Positions 13,884 through 24,329 of a DNA stretch of 64,000 nucleotides are shown in pieces. The position numbers were made by a program, and so were the translations under genes. Where the stretch lies: the NCBI RefSeq assembly GCF_029227915.1, contig NC_079887.1, positions 2,604,001-2,668,000 on the forward strand. The letters are read 5' to 3'. This stretch comes from Hydractinia symbiolongicarpus. Taxonomy: Eukaryota; Cnidaria; Hydrozoa; Anthoathecata; Hydractiniidae. Each line of letters begins with the position of its first letter. Positions within the stretch are counted from its first letter, which is position 1. Under the pieces are notes generated by a model, which saw nothing but the letters and a program-made list of their open reading frames with translations, did no database searches and was not told the origin of the DNA.

Positions 13884-14833
13884 TCATAATTCGCTCCGTT
13901 TATTTCGCTCAAACCGCATTTTGAGCCCAGCATGGAAAATTTAACTAATACACCAATTGTAGATTTCATTGATACACCACTTCGTAAAATTAGCTCGACT
14001 TCAGATATTCCTATAATTCTTGAAAGAAATGGAGTTAAAGAAAGTGATGAATCGTTTATAGACCGCATGTATTCAAACATCAACTTACAAAAAATGAAAG
14101 GTGAGCTAATACACGATCTTAAAAACTACCTTGATGAATGTGTTAAAAATGTTGCTCTGTCAAACCGTCACGTTTCTACTGAATGGGATAGTAATAAAAT
14201 GTTTAGTGTGTTGGAGGAAAGGATTTTATTTTTGGAAAAGGAAGTAAATGCCAAAAATGAAATGATACAAATGTTATTAGCGACGAAATCATCAACGCGT
14301 GACGACATACTACATAACTCTCATAGCTTCAACAAATTAAAATCTTGCGAAACAAACGAGAATTTTACAATTCCCAAGGACACTGTTAAGGCAAAAATCA
14401 TTAAACAGAGTTCCTTTATTCACGCAAATCGCTTTGAAAACTTGCCCATTGAAGAAATAATGGATGATGTAAATAGTGTTGCCAACGAAGTGCCGCATAA
14501 AACGCCGCGAAGGAGATCTGACAAAAAATCTAAAGTTACGCAAATAATTGGAGACTCGATTGTAAAAGAAGTGAAGGGCTGGAAACTTTCTTCAAACGAG
14601 AACAAGATTATAGTGAAATCCTTCTCTGGAGCCACGACTAAATGCATGGAAAGTTACGCAATACCAACTACGAACATGTCTCCCGATAAAATTATTATTC
14701 ATTGTGGCACTAACGATCTTAATAGAATCGAAACCGATCAAATTGCTCAAAACATAGTAAAATTGGCTATTAAATTGAAATCTGGTGAAAATAATGTAAT
14801 GATATCGGGCATAATTCAACGAAAAGACAGACT
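13884..14833 (+). other. Captured non-satellite insert, copy 1 (about 950 bp)
   Basis: Satellite stops after 'atttctgaaaact' at 13883 and resumes at about 14834 with 'aaatgaaatattttt'. The DNA between has no similarity to the monomer and contains 48 bp upstream of an ATG plus 300 codons of an SGNH-domain ORF. There are no terminal inverted repeats and no poly-A tract. The satellite on both sides covers the same part of the monomer for about 22 bp, but the two sides differ at several positions, so it is not a clean target-site duplication. The right edge is ambiguous by several bases because the insert and the satellite share 'aatgaaa'-like sequence. Confidence 0.88.
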
Positions 14834-14894
14834 AAATGAAATATTTTTAAACACTACAAGTCTCATGGGCTTTAGTGGTGAAATAATAATTTAA
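13932..14894 (+). pseudogene. 5' fragment of a coiled-coil/SGNH-esterase-like ORF fused to satellite, copy 1 (320 codons)
   Basis: Residues 90-118 contain a heptad-like, charged stretch (FLEKEVNAKNEMIQMLL) that looks like a short coiled coil. A basic linker (about 189-201, TPRRRSDKKSK) precedes an SGNH-hydrolase-like domain: IIGDSIV with the nucleophile-type Ser209, FSGAT with Gly233, and IIIHCGTND with Asn261. In complete SGNH enzymes an Asp-x-x-His block lies near the C-terminus; here it is missing because the source sequence ends at about residue 303 (IIQRKDRLNE). Residues 304-320 are translated satellite. The start is the first ATG after an in-frame TAA about 40 bp upstream. Coiled coil plus SGNH esterase is known in ORF1 proteins of some CR1/L2-type LINEs, and similar ORFs are frequent in cnidarian genomes; a cellular SGNH gene is an alternative. 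Loss of the catalytic block argues against enzyme activity. No reverse transcriptase is present. Confidence 0.8.
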
Positions 14895-16881
14895 AAAATC
14901 GTTCGGGAAATGAGTTTACACCCTGGGTACTTTCTTTGTATACTTTTGACTATACGGGCCGACTCGGGATTTACAAGAAATCGCAGGTTTTCGTTTGCCG
15001 GCGATTAAACTTCTTTTATTCAGCGTCTCATCAAAAATGAAAACATTTTTGAAAACTACAAGTCTCATGCGTTTTAGTGTTGAAAAAATAAATTAAAAAA
15101 TCGTTCTGGAAATGAGTTTACTCACAGGGTACTTTCTTTGTATACTTTTGACTATACGGGCCGACTCGGGATTTACGGGAAATCGCAGGTTTTCGTTTGC
15201 CGGCGATTAAACTTCTTTTATTCAGCGTCTCATCAAAAATTAAAACATTTTTGAAAACTACAAGTCTCATGCGTTTTAGTGTTGAAGAAATGAATTAAAA
15301 AATCGTTCTGGAAATGAGTTTACTCACAGGGTACTTTCTTTGTATACATTCGACTATACGGGCCAAGCCCGGGATATACGGGAAATCGCGGGTTTTCGTT
15401 TGCCGGCGATTAAACCTCTTTCATTAAGCGTCTCATCAAAAATGAAAACATTTTTGAAAACTACAAGTCTCATGCGTTTTAGTGGTGAAAAAAAAATTTA
15501 AAAAATCGTTCGGAAAATGAGTTTACTCCCTGGGTACTTCCTTTGTATACATTCGACTATACGGGCCAAGCCCGGGATTTACGGGAAATCGCGGGATTTT
15601 GTTTGCCGGCGATTAAACCTCTTTTATTAAGCGTCTCATCAAAAATGAAAACATTTTTAAAAACTGCAAGTCTCATGCGTTTTAGTGGTGAAAAGATAAT
15701 TGAAAAAATCGTTTCGGAAATGAGTTTACTCACAGGGTACTTTCTTTGTATACATTCGACTATACGGCCAAGCCCGGGATTTACGGGAAATCGCGGGTTT
15801 TCGTTTGCCGGCGATTAAACCTCTTTCATTAAGCGTCTCATCAAAAATGAAAACATTTTTGAAAACTACAAGTCTCATGCGTTTTAGTGTTGAAAAAATA
15901 AATTAAAAAATCCTTCTGGAAATGAGTTTACTCACAGGGTACTTTCTTTGTATACATTCGACTATACGGGCCAAGCCAGCGATTTACGGGAAATCGCGGG
16001 TTTTCGTTTGCCGGCGATTAAACCTCTTTCATTAAGCGTCTCATCAAAAATGAAAACATTTTTGAAAACTACAAGTCTCATGCGTCTTAGTGGTGAAAAA
16101 AAAATTTAAAAAATCGTTCGGGAAATGAGTTTACTCTCTGGGTACTTTCTTTGTATACATTCGACTATACGGGCCAAGCCCGGGATTTACGGGAAATCGC
16201 GGGTTTTCGTTTGCCGGCGATTAAACCACTTTTATTAAGCGTCTCATCAAAAATGAAAACATTTTTGAAAACTACAAGTCTCATGCGTTTTAGTGGTGAA
16301 AAAAAAATTTAAAAAATCGTTCGGAAAATGAGTTTACTCCCTGGGTACTTTCTTTGTATACATTCGACTATACGGGCCAAGCCCGGGATTTACGGGAAAT
16401 CGCGGGATTTTGTTTGCCGGCGATTAAACCTCTTTTATTAAGCGTCTCATCAAAAATGAAAACATTTTTAAAAACTGCAAGTCTCATGCGTTTTAGTGGT
16501 GAAAAGATAATTGAAAAAATCGTTTCGGAAATGAGTTTACTCACAGGGTACTTTCTTTGTATACATTCGACTATACGGCCAAGCCCGGGATTTACGGGAA
16601 ATCGCGGGTTTTCGTTTGCCGGCGATTAAACCTCTTTCATTAAGCGTCTCATCAAAAATGAAAACATTTTTGAAAACTACAAGTCTCATGCGTTTTAGTG
16701 TTGAAAAAATAAATTAAAAAATCCTTCTGGAAATGAGTTTACTCACAGGGTACTTTCTTTGTATACATTCGACTATACGGGCCGAGCCCGGGATTTACGG
16801 GAAGTCGCGGGTTTTCGTTTGCCGGCGATTAAACTTCTTTTATTTAGCGTCTCATCAAAAATGAAAACATTTCTGAAAACT
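14834..16881 (+). repeat. Satellite between the two inserts
   Basis: Ten units of classes A and B. The first, partial unit has 'ttaaacactacaag' and is followed by 'gactcgggatttacaag'. This pairing also occurs at 20265-20460 without an insert, which serves as a comparison for the right-hand flank. The last unit before insert 2 is a mosaic: 'cattcgac' from class B, 'gaagtcgcgggttttcg' and 'cttcttttatttagcg' from class A, then 'atttctgaaaact' as in class B. Confidence 0.88.
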
Positions 16882-17831
16882 TCATAATTCGCTCCGTTTA
16901 TTTCGCTCAAACCGCATTTTGAGCCCAGCATGGAAAATTTAACTAATACACCAATTGTAGATTTCATTGATACACCACTTCGTAAAATTAGCTCGACTTC
17001 AGATATTCCTATAATTCTTGAAAGAAATGGAGTTAAAGAAAGTGATGAATCGTTTATAGACCGCATGTATTCAAACATCAACTTACAAAAAATGAAAGGT
17101 GAGCTAATACACGATCTTAAAAACTACCTTGATGAATGTGTTAAAAATGTTGCTCTGTCAAACCGTCACGTTTCTACTGAATGGGATAGTAATAAAATGT
17201 TTAGTGTGTTGGAGGAAAGGATTTTATTTTTGGAAAAGGAAGTAAATGCCAAAAATGAAATGATACAAATGTTATTAGCGACGAAATCATCAACGCGTGA
17301 CGACATACTACATAACTCTCATAGCTTCAACAAATTAAAATCTTGCGAAACAAACGAGAATTTTACAATTCCCAAGGACACTGTTAAGGCAAAAATCATT
17401 AAACAGAGTTCCTTTATTCACGCAAATCGCTTTGAAAACTTGCCCATTGAAGAAATAATGGATGATGTAAATAGTGTTGCCAACGAAGTGCCGCATAAAA
17501 CGCCGCGAAGGAGATCTGACAAAAAATCTAAAGTTACGCAAATAATTGGAGACTCGATTGTAAAAGAAGTGAAGGGCTGGAAACTTTCTTCAAACGAGAA
17601 CAAGATTATAGTGAAATCCTTCTCTGGAGCCACGACTAAATGCATGGAAATATACGCAATACCAACTACGAACATGTCTCCCGATAAAATTATTATTCAT
17701 TGTGGCACTAACGATCTTAATAGAATCGAAACCGATCAAATTGCTCAAAACATAGTAAAATTGGCTATTAAATTGAAATCTGGTGAAAATAATGTAATGA
17801 TATCGGGCATAATTCAACGAAAAGACAGACT
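16882..17831 (+). other. Captured non-satellite insert, copy 2 (about 950 bp)
   Basis: Same insert as 13884-14833, with identical left and right junctions. Only two adjacent bases were seen to differ (GT at 14653-14654, TA at 17651-17652). Identical junctions and identical flanking satellite show it was copied with the array and did not insert a second time. Confidence 0.9.
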
Positions 17832-17892
17832 AAATGAAATATTTTTAAACACTACAAGTCTCATGGGCTTTAGTGGTGAAATAATAATTTAA
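16930..17892 (+). pseudogene. 5' fragment of a coiled-coil/SGNH-esterase-like ORF fused to satellite, copy 2 (320 codons)
   Basis: Identical to the frame at 13932-14894 except residue 241, Ser in copy 1 (AGT) and Ile here (ATA). The GDS, FSGAT and HCGTND blocks are intact and the C-terminal catalytic block is equally missing. Residue 241 lies between the second and third SGNH blocks and is not a known catalytic position. That the frame stays open in both copies is weak evidence of selection, because the duplication looks recent. Reverse-strand frames over the insert are shadows. Confidence 0.8.
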
Positions 17893-20800
17893 AAAATCGT
17901 TCGGGAAATGAGTTTACACCCTGGGTACTTTCTTTGTATACTTTTGACTATACGGGCCGACTCGGGATTTACAAGAAATCGCAGGTTTTCGTTTGCCGGC
18001 GATTAAACTTCTTTTATTCAGCGTCTCATCAAAAATGAAAACATTTTTGAAAACTACAAGTCTCATGCGTTTTAGTGTTGAAAAAATAAATTAAAAAATC
18101 GTTCTGGAAATGAGTTTACTCACAGGGTACTTTCTTTGTATACATTCGACTATACGGGCCAAGCCCGGGATATACGGGAAATCGCGGGTTTTCGTTTGCC
18201 GGCGATTAAACCTCTTTCATTAAGCGTCTCATCAAAAATGAAAACATTTTTGAAAACTACAAGTCTCATGCGTTTTAGTGGTGAAAAAAAAATTTAAAAA
18301 ATCGTTCGGAAAATGAGTTTACTCCCTGGGTACTTTCTTTGTATACATTCGACTATACGGGCCAAGCCCGGGATTTACGGGAAATCGCGGGATTTTGTTT
18401 GCCGGCGATTAAACCTCTTTTATTAAGCGTCTCATCAAAAATGAAAACATTTTTAAAAACTGCAAGTCTCATGCGTTTTAGTGGTGAAAAGATAATTGAA
18501 AAAATCGTTTCGGAAATGAGTTTACTCACAGGGTACTTTCTTTGTATACATTCGACTATACAGCCAAGCCCGGGATTTACGGGAAATCGCGGGTTTTCGT
18601 TTGCCGGCGATTAAACCTCTTTCATTAAGCGTCTCATCAAAAATGAAAACATTTTTGAAAACTACAAGTCTCATGCGTTTTAGTGTTGAAAAAATAAATT
18701 AAAAAATCCTTCTGGAAATGAGTTTACTCACAGGCTACTTTCTTTGTATACATTCGACTATACGGGCCAAGCCCGGAATTTACGGGAAATCGCGGGTTTT
18801 CGTTTGCCGGCGATTAAACCTCTTTCATTAAGCGTCTTATCAAAAATGAAAACATTTTTGAAAACTACAAGTCTCATGCGTCTTAGTGGTGAAAAAAAAA
18901 TTTAAAAAATCGCTCGGAAAATGAGTTTACTCTCTGGGTACTTTCTTTGTATACATTCGACTATGCGGGCCAAGCCCGGGATTTACGGGAAATCGCGGGT
19001 TTTCGTTTGCCGGCGATTAAACCACTTTTATTAAGCGTCTCATCAAAAATGAAAACATTTCTGAAAACTACAAGTGTCATGCGTTTTAGTGGTGAAAAAA
19101 ATAATTTAAAAATTCGTTCGGGAAATGAGTTTACTCACAGGGTACTTTCTTTGTATACATTCGACTATACGGGCCAAGCCCGGGATTTACGGGAAATCGC
19201 GGGTTTTCGTTTGCCGGCGATTAAACAACTTTCATTAAGCGTCTCATCAAAAATGAAAACATTTCTGAAAACTACAAGTCTCATGCGTTTTAGTGGTGAA
19301 AATTAATTTAAAAAATCGTTCGGGAAATGAGTTTACTCCCTGGGTACTTTCTTTGTATACTTTTGACTATACGGGCCGAGTCCGGGATTTACGGGAAGTC
19401 GCGGGTTTTCGTTTGCCGGCAATTAAACTTCTTTTATTCAGCGTCTCATCAAAAATGGAAACATTATTAAAAACTACAAGTCTCATGGGCTTTAGTGGTG
19501 AAGTAATAATTTAAAAAATCGTTCGGGAAATGAGTTTACACCCCGGGTACTTTCTTTGTATACTTTTGACTATACGGGCCGAGTTCGGGATTTACGGGAA
19601 ATCGCAGGTTTTCGTTTGCCGGCGATTAAACTTCTTTTATTCAGCGTCTCATCAAAAATGAAAACATTTCTGAAAACTACAAGTCTCAGGCGTTTTAGTG
19701 GTGAAAAAATAATTTAAAAATTCGTTCGGGAAATGAGTTTACTCACAGGGTACTTTCTTTGTATACATTCGACTATACGGGCCAAGCCCGGGATTTACGG
19801 GAAATCGCGGGTTTTCGTTTGCCGGCGATTAAACAACTTTCATTAAGCGTCTCATCAAAAATGAAAACATTTTTGAAAACTACAAGTCTCATGGGCTTTA
19901 GTGGTGAAGTAATAATTTAAAAAATCGTTCGGGAAATGAGTTTACACACCGGGTACTTTCTTTGTATACTTTTGACTATACGGGCCGAGTCCGGGATTTA
20001 CGGGAAGTCGCAGGTTTTCGTTTGCCGGCGATTAAACTTCTTTTATTCAGCGTCTCATCAAAAATGAAAACATTTTTATAAACTACAAGTCTCATGCGTT
20101 TTAGTGGTGAAAAAATAATTTAAAAAATCGTTAGGGAAATGAGTTTACTCCCTGGGTACTTTCTTTGTATACTTTTGACTATACGGGCTGAGTCCGGGAT
20201 TTACGGGAAGTCGCGGGTTTTCGTTTGCCGGCGATTAAACTTCTTTTATTCAGCGTCTCATCAAAAATGAAAATATTTTTAAACACTACAAGTCTCATGG
20301 GCTTTAGTGGTGAAATAATAATTTAAAAAATCGTTCGGGAAATGAGTTTACACCCTGGGTACTTTCTTTGTATACTTTTGACTATACGGGCCGACTCGGG
20401 ATTTACAAGAAATCGCAGGTTTTCGTTTGCCGGCGATTAAACTTCTTTTATTCAGCGTCTCATCAAAAATGAAAACATTTTTGAAAACTACAAGTGTCAT
20501 GCGTTTTAGTGTTGAAAAAATAAATTAAAAAATCGTTCTGGAAATGAGTTTACTCACAGGGTACTTTCTTTGTATACATTCGACTATACGGGCCAAGCCC
20601 GGGATTTACGGGAAATCGCGGGTTTTCGTTTGCCGGCGATTAAACCTCTCTCATTAAGCGTCTCATCAAAAATGAAAACATTTTTGAAAACTACAAGTCT
20701 CATGCGTTTTAGTGGTGAAAAAAAAATTTAAAAAATCGTTCGGAAAATGAGTTTACTCCCTGAGTACTTTCTTTGTATACATTCGACTATACGGGCCAAG

Positions 20801-23424
20801 CCCGGGATTTACGGGAAATCGCGGGATTTCGTTTGCCGGAGATTAAACCTCTTTTATTAAGCGTCTCATCAAAAATGAAAACATTTTTAAAAACTGCAAG
20901 TCTCATGCGTTTTAGTGGTAAAAAGATAATTGCAAAAATCGTTTCGGAAGTGAGTTTACTCACAGGGTACTTTCTTTGTATACATTCGACTATTCGGCCA
21001 AGCCCGGGATTTACGGAAAATCGCGGGTTTTCGTTTGCCGGCGATTAAACCTCTTTCATTAAGCGTCTCATCAAAAATGAAAACATTTTTGAAAACTACA
21101 AGTCTCATGCGTTTTAGTGGTGAAAATTAATTTAAAATATCGTTTGGGAAATGAGTTTACTCCCTGGGTACTTTCTTTGTATACTTTTGACTATACGGGC
21201 CGAGTGCGGGATTTACGGGAAGACGCGGGTTTTCGTTTGCCGGCAATTAAACTTCTTTTATTAAGCGTCTCAACAAAAATGAAAACCTTTTTGAAAACTA
21301 CAAGTCTCATGCGTTTTAGTGGTGAAAATTAATTTAAAAAATCGTTCGGGAAATGAGTTTACTCCCTGGGTACTTTCTTTGTATACTTTTGACTATACAG
21401 GCCGAGTCCGGGATTTACGGGAAGTCGCGGGTTTTCGTTTGCCGGCAATTAAACTTCTTTTATTCAGCGTCTCATCAAAAATGAAAACATTTTTAAAAAC
21501 TACAAGTCTCATGGGCTTTAGTGGTGAAATAATAATTTAAAAAATCGTTCGGGAAATGAGTTTACAGCCCGGGTACTTTCTTTGTATACTTTTGACTATA
21601 CGGGCCGAGTCCGGGATTTACGGGAAATCGCAGGTTTTCGTTTGCCGGCGATTAAACTTCTTTTATTCAGCGTCTCATCAAAAATGAAAACATTTTTAAA
21701 AACTACAAGTCTCATGCGTTTTAGTGGTGAAAAAATAATCTAAAAAATCGTTCGGGAAATGAGTTTACTCCCTGGGTACTTTCTTTGTATACTTTCTACT
21801 ATACGGGCTGAGTCCGGGATTTACGGGAAGTCGCGGGTTTTCGTTTGCCGGCGATTAAACTTCTTTTATTCAGCGTCTCATCAAAAATGAAAACATTTTT
21901 GAAAACTACAAGTCTCATGCGTTTTAGTGGTGAAAAAATAATTTAAAAATTCGTTAGGGTAATGAGTTTACTCACAGGGTACTTTCTTTGTATACATTCG
22001 ACTATACGGGCCAAGCCCGGGATTTACGGGAAATCGCGGGTTTTCGTTTGCCGGCGATTAAACAACTTTCATTAAGCGTCTCATCAAAAATGAAAACATT
22101 TCTAAAAACTACAAGTCTCATGCGTTTTAGTGGTGAAAATTAATTTAAAAAATCGTTCGGGAAATGAATTTACTCCCTGGGTACTTTCTTTGTATACTTT
22201 TGACTATACGGGCCGAGTCCGGGATTTACGGGAAATCGCAGGTTTTCGTTTGCCGGCGATTAAACTTCTTTTATTCAGCGTCTCATCAAAAATGAAAACA
22301 TTTTTGAAAACTACAAGTCTCATGGGCTTTAGTGGTGAAATAATAATTCAAAAAATCGTTCGGGAAATGAGTTTACAACCTGGGTACTTTCTTTGTATAC
22401 TTTTGACTATACGGGCTGAGTCCGGGATATACGGAAAGTCGCGGGTTTTCGTTTGCCGGCGATTAAACTTCTTTTATTCAGCGTCTCATCAAAAATGAAA
22501 ATATTTTTAAATACTACAAGTCTCATGGGCTTTAGTGGTGAAATAATAATTTAAAAAATCGTTCGGGAAATGAGTTTACACCCTGGGTACTTTCTTTGTA
22601 TACTTTTGACTATACGGGCCGATTCGGGATTTACAGGAAATCGCAGGTTTTCGTTTGCCGGCGATTAAACTTCTTTTATTCAGCGTCTCATCAAAAATGA
22701 AAACATTTTTAAAAACTACAAGTCTCATACGTTTTAGTGTTGAAAAAATAAATTAAAAAATCGTTCTGGAAATGAGTTTACTCACATGGTACTTTCTTTG
22801 TATACATTCGACTATACGGGCCAAGCCCGGGATTTACGGGAAATCGCGGGTTTTCGTTTGCCGGCGATTAAACCTCTTTTATTAAGCGTCTCATCAAAAA
22901 TGAAAACATTTTTGAAAACTACAAGTCTCATGCGTTTTAGTGGTGAAAAAAAAATTTAAAAAATCGTTCGGAAAATGAGTTTACTCCCTGGGTACTTTCT
23001 TTGTATACATTCGACTATACGGGCCAAGCCCGGGATTTACGGGAAATCGCGGGATATGGTTTGCCGGAGATTAAACCTCTTTTATTAAGCGTCTCATCAA
23101 AAATGAAAACATTTTTAAAAACTGCAAGTCTCATGCGTTTTAGTGGTGAAAATTAATTTAAAATATCGTTTGGGAAATGAGTGTACTCCCTGGGTACTTT
23201 CTTTGTATACTTTTGACTATACGGGCCGAGTCCGGGATTTACGGGAAGACGCGGGTTTTCGTTTGCCGGCAATTAAACTTCTTTTATTAAGCGTCTCATC
23301 AAAAATGAAAACATTTTTGAAAACTACAAGTCTCATGCGTTTTAGTGGTGAAAATTAATTTAAAAAATCGTTCGGGAAATGAGTTTACTCCCTGGGTACT
23401 TTCTTTGTATACTTTTGACTATAC

Positions 23425-23457
23425 GGGCCGAGTCCGGGATTTACGGGAAGTCGCGGG
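23425..23457 (+). other. Four-GGG cluster (putative G-quadruplex motif), exemplar
   Basis: Four GGG runs start at 23425, 23436, 23445 and 23455, giving loops of 8, 6 and 7 nt. The same cluster is present in most class A and B units on the + strand; class C extends the second run to five Gs. Some units lose one run (for example 'gactcggg' units, or 'cgcagg' in place of 'cgcggg'). The loops are longer than the strict 1-7 nt rule at one position, so folding is uncertain. Confidence 0.5.
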
Positions 23458-23502
23458 TTTTCGTTTGCCGGCAATTAAACTTCTTTTATTCAGCGTCTCA
23501 TC

Positions 23503-23520
23503 AAAAATGAAAACATTTTT
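23503..23520. other. Perfect 7-bp AT hairpin in the monomer, exemplar
   Basis: AAAAATG and CATTTTT are exact reverse complements separated by an AAAA loop. The motif occurs in most units with the 'gaaaacattttt' form; units with 'gaaaatattttt' replace one G-C pair with a G-T mismatch. It could favour DNA bending or a small hairpin in a transcript. A function is not demonstrated. Confidence 0.6.
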
Positions 23521-24329
23521 AAAAACTACAAGTCTCATGGGCTTTAGTGGTGAAATAATAATTTAAAAAATCGTTCGGGAAATGAGTTTACAGCCCGGGT
23601 ACTTTCTTTGTATACTTTTTACTATACGGGCTGAGTCCGGGATTTACGGGAAGTCGCGGGTTTTCGTTTGCCGGCGATTAAACTTCTTTTATTCAGCGTC
23701 TCATCAAAAATGAAAACATTTTTGAAAACTACAAGTCTCATGCGTTTTAGTGGTGAAAAAATAATTTAAAAATTCGTTCGGATAATGAGTTTACTCACAG
23801 GGTACTTTCTTTGTATACATTCGACTATACGGGCCAAGCCCGGGATTTACGGGAAATCGCGGGTTTTCGTTTGCCGGCGATTAAACAACTTTCATTAAGC
23901 GTCTCATCAAAAATGAAAACATTTCTAAAAACTACAAGTCTCATGCGTTTTAGTGGTGAAAATTAATTTAAAAAATCGTTCGGGAAATGAGTTTACTCCC
24001 TGGGTACTTTCTTTGTATACTTTTGACTATACGGGCTGAGTCCGGGATATACGGGAAGTCGCGGGTTTTCGTTTGCCGGCGATTAAACTTCTTTTATTCA
24101 GCGTCTCATCAAAAATGAAAATATTTTTAAATACTACAAGTCTCATGGGCTTTAGTGGTGAAATATAAATTTAAAAAATCGTTCGGGAAGTGAGTTTACA
24201 CCCTGGGTACTTTCTTTGTATACTTTTGACTATACGGGCCGATTCGGGATTTACAGGAAATCGCAGGTTTTCGTTTACCGGCGATTAAACTTCTTTTATT
24301 CAGCGTCTCATCAAAAATGAAAACATTTT

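Larger units (their letters stand above)
12131..15128 (+). repeat. 2998-bp tandem duplication, copy 1 (contains insert 1)
   Basis: This block aligns with 15129-18126 at a constant offset of 2998 bp, through satellite units, insert and both insert junctions. The junction at about 15128 joins a 'ctcaca' unit to 'gggtactttc' of a class A unit, a conserved part of the monomer, as expected for homologous unequal exchange. The copies are nearly identical apart from a patch at 13611-13732 and two bases in the ORF. Confidence 0.93.
15129..18126 (+). repeat. 2998-bp tandem duplication, copy 2 (contains insert 2)
   Basis: Second copy of the insert-bearing block. From 18127 the sequence resembles 15331 onward (offset 2796 bp, one monomer fewer) for about 800 bp, so a partial third copy of the left part of the block follows, without the insert. 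Private variants shared with copy 1 include 'gccagcgattt', 'catgcgtcttag' and 'gaagaaatgaatt'. Confidence 0.93.
23361..23563 (+). repeat. Class A monomer, exemplar (203 bp)
   Basis: A representative unit of the commonest class. Diagnostic positions are 'tacttttgac' after the gtatac palindrome, 'gggccgagtccggg', 'gggaagtcgcggg' (or 'gggaaatcgcagg'), and 'cttcttttattcagcg'. The distance to the same point in the next unit is exactly 203 bp. Class A dominates the right half of the window. Subtypes differ in the tail just before the next unit ('gaaaattaattt', 'gaaataataattt', 'gaaaaaataattt') and in 'ctcatgggc' versus 'ctcatgcg'. Confidence 0.93.
18127..24329 (+). repeat. Satellite segment, mixed A/B units with 8- and 10-unit offsets
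   Basis: 18127 to about 18956 echoes the left part of the 2998-bp block. A four-unit block starting near 20773 ('tttgccggagatt' class B unit, 'gataattg' tail, 'ctattcggccaag' unit, then a 'gaagacgcggg' class A unit) recurs later at 29685, 31710 and 34546. The 'gaagacgcggg' pair at 21117-21540 recurs at 23143-23566 (2026 bp), and a 'gggatatacgg' class A unit at about 22420 recurs 1620 bp later. No gene is seen. Confidence 0.75.

Noticed and set aside
13775-14819. Reverse-strand frames over the insert
   Set aside because: They overlap the SGNH-motif frame on the + strand, have no recognisable motifs, and are explained as shadows.
13884-14833. Insert as a complete transposable element
   Set aside because: There are no terminal repeats, poly-A, reverse transcriptase or transposase, and the ORF is cut mid-domain. 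It is a fragment.
19293-19514. Recurrent 71-73-codon frames across dozens of units, similar to one another
   Set aside because: They are one reading frame of the satellite unit. The unit is 202-204 bp, so the frame shifts at each unit and ends at the same 'taattta' stop region; changes between copies do not favour silent sites, no known domain is visible, and many units have the frame broken.
23490-23520. Hammerhead ribozyme core on the minus strand ('ttgatgag' within the unit)
   Set aside because: The invariant C before TGATGA is T, no stem II closes after it, and no correctly placed GAAA and cleavage triplet were found.
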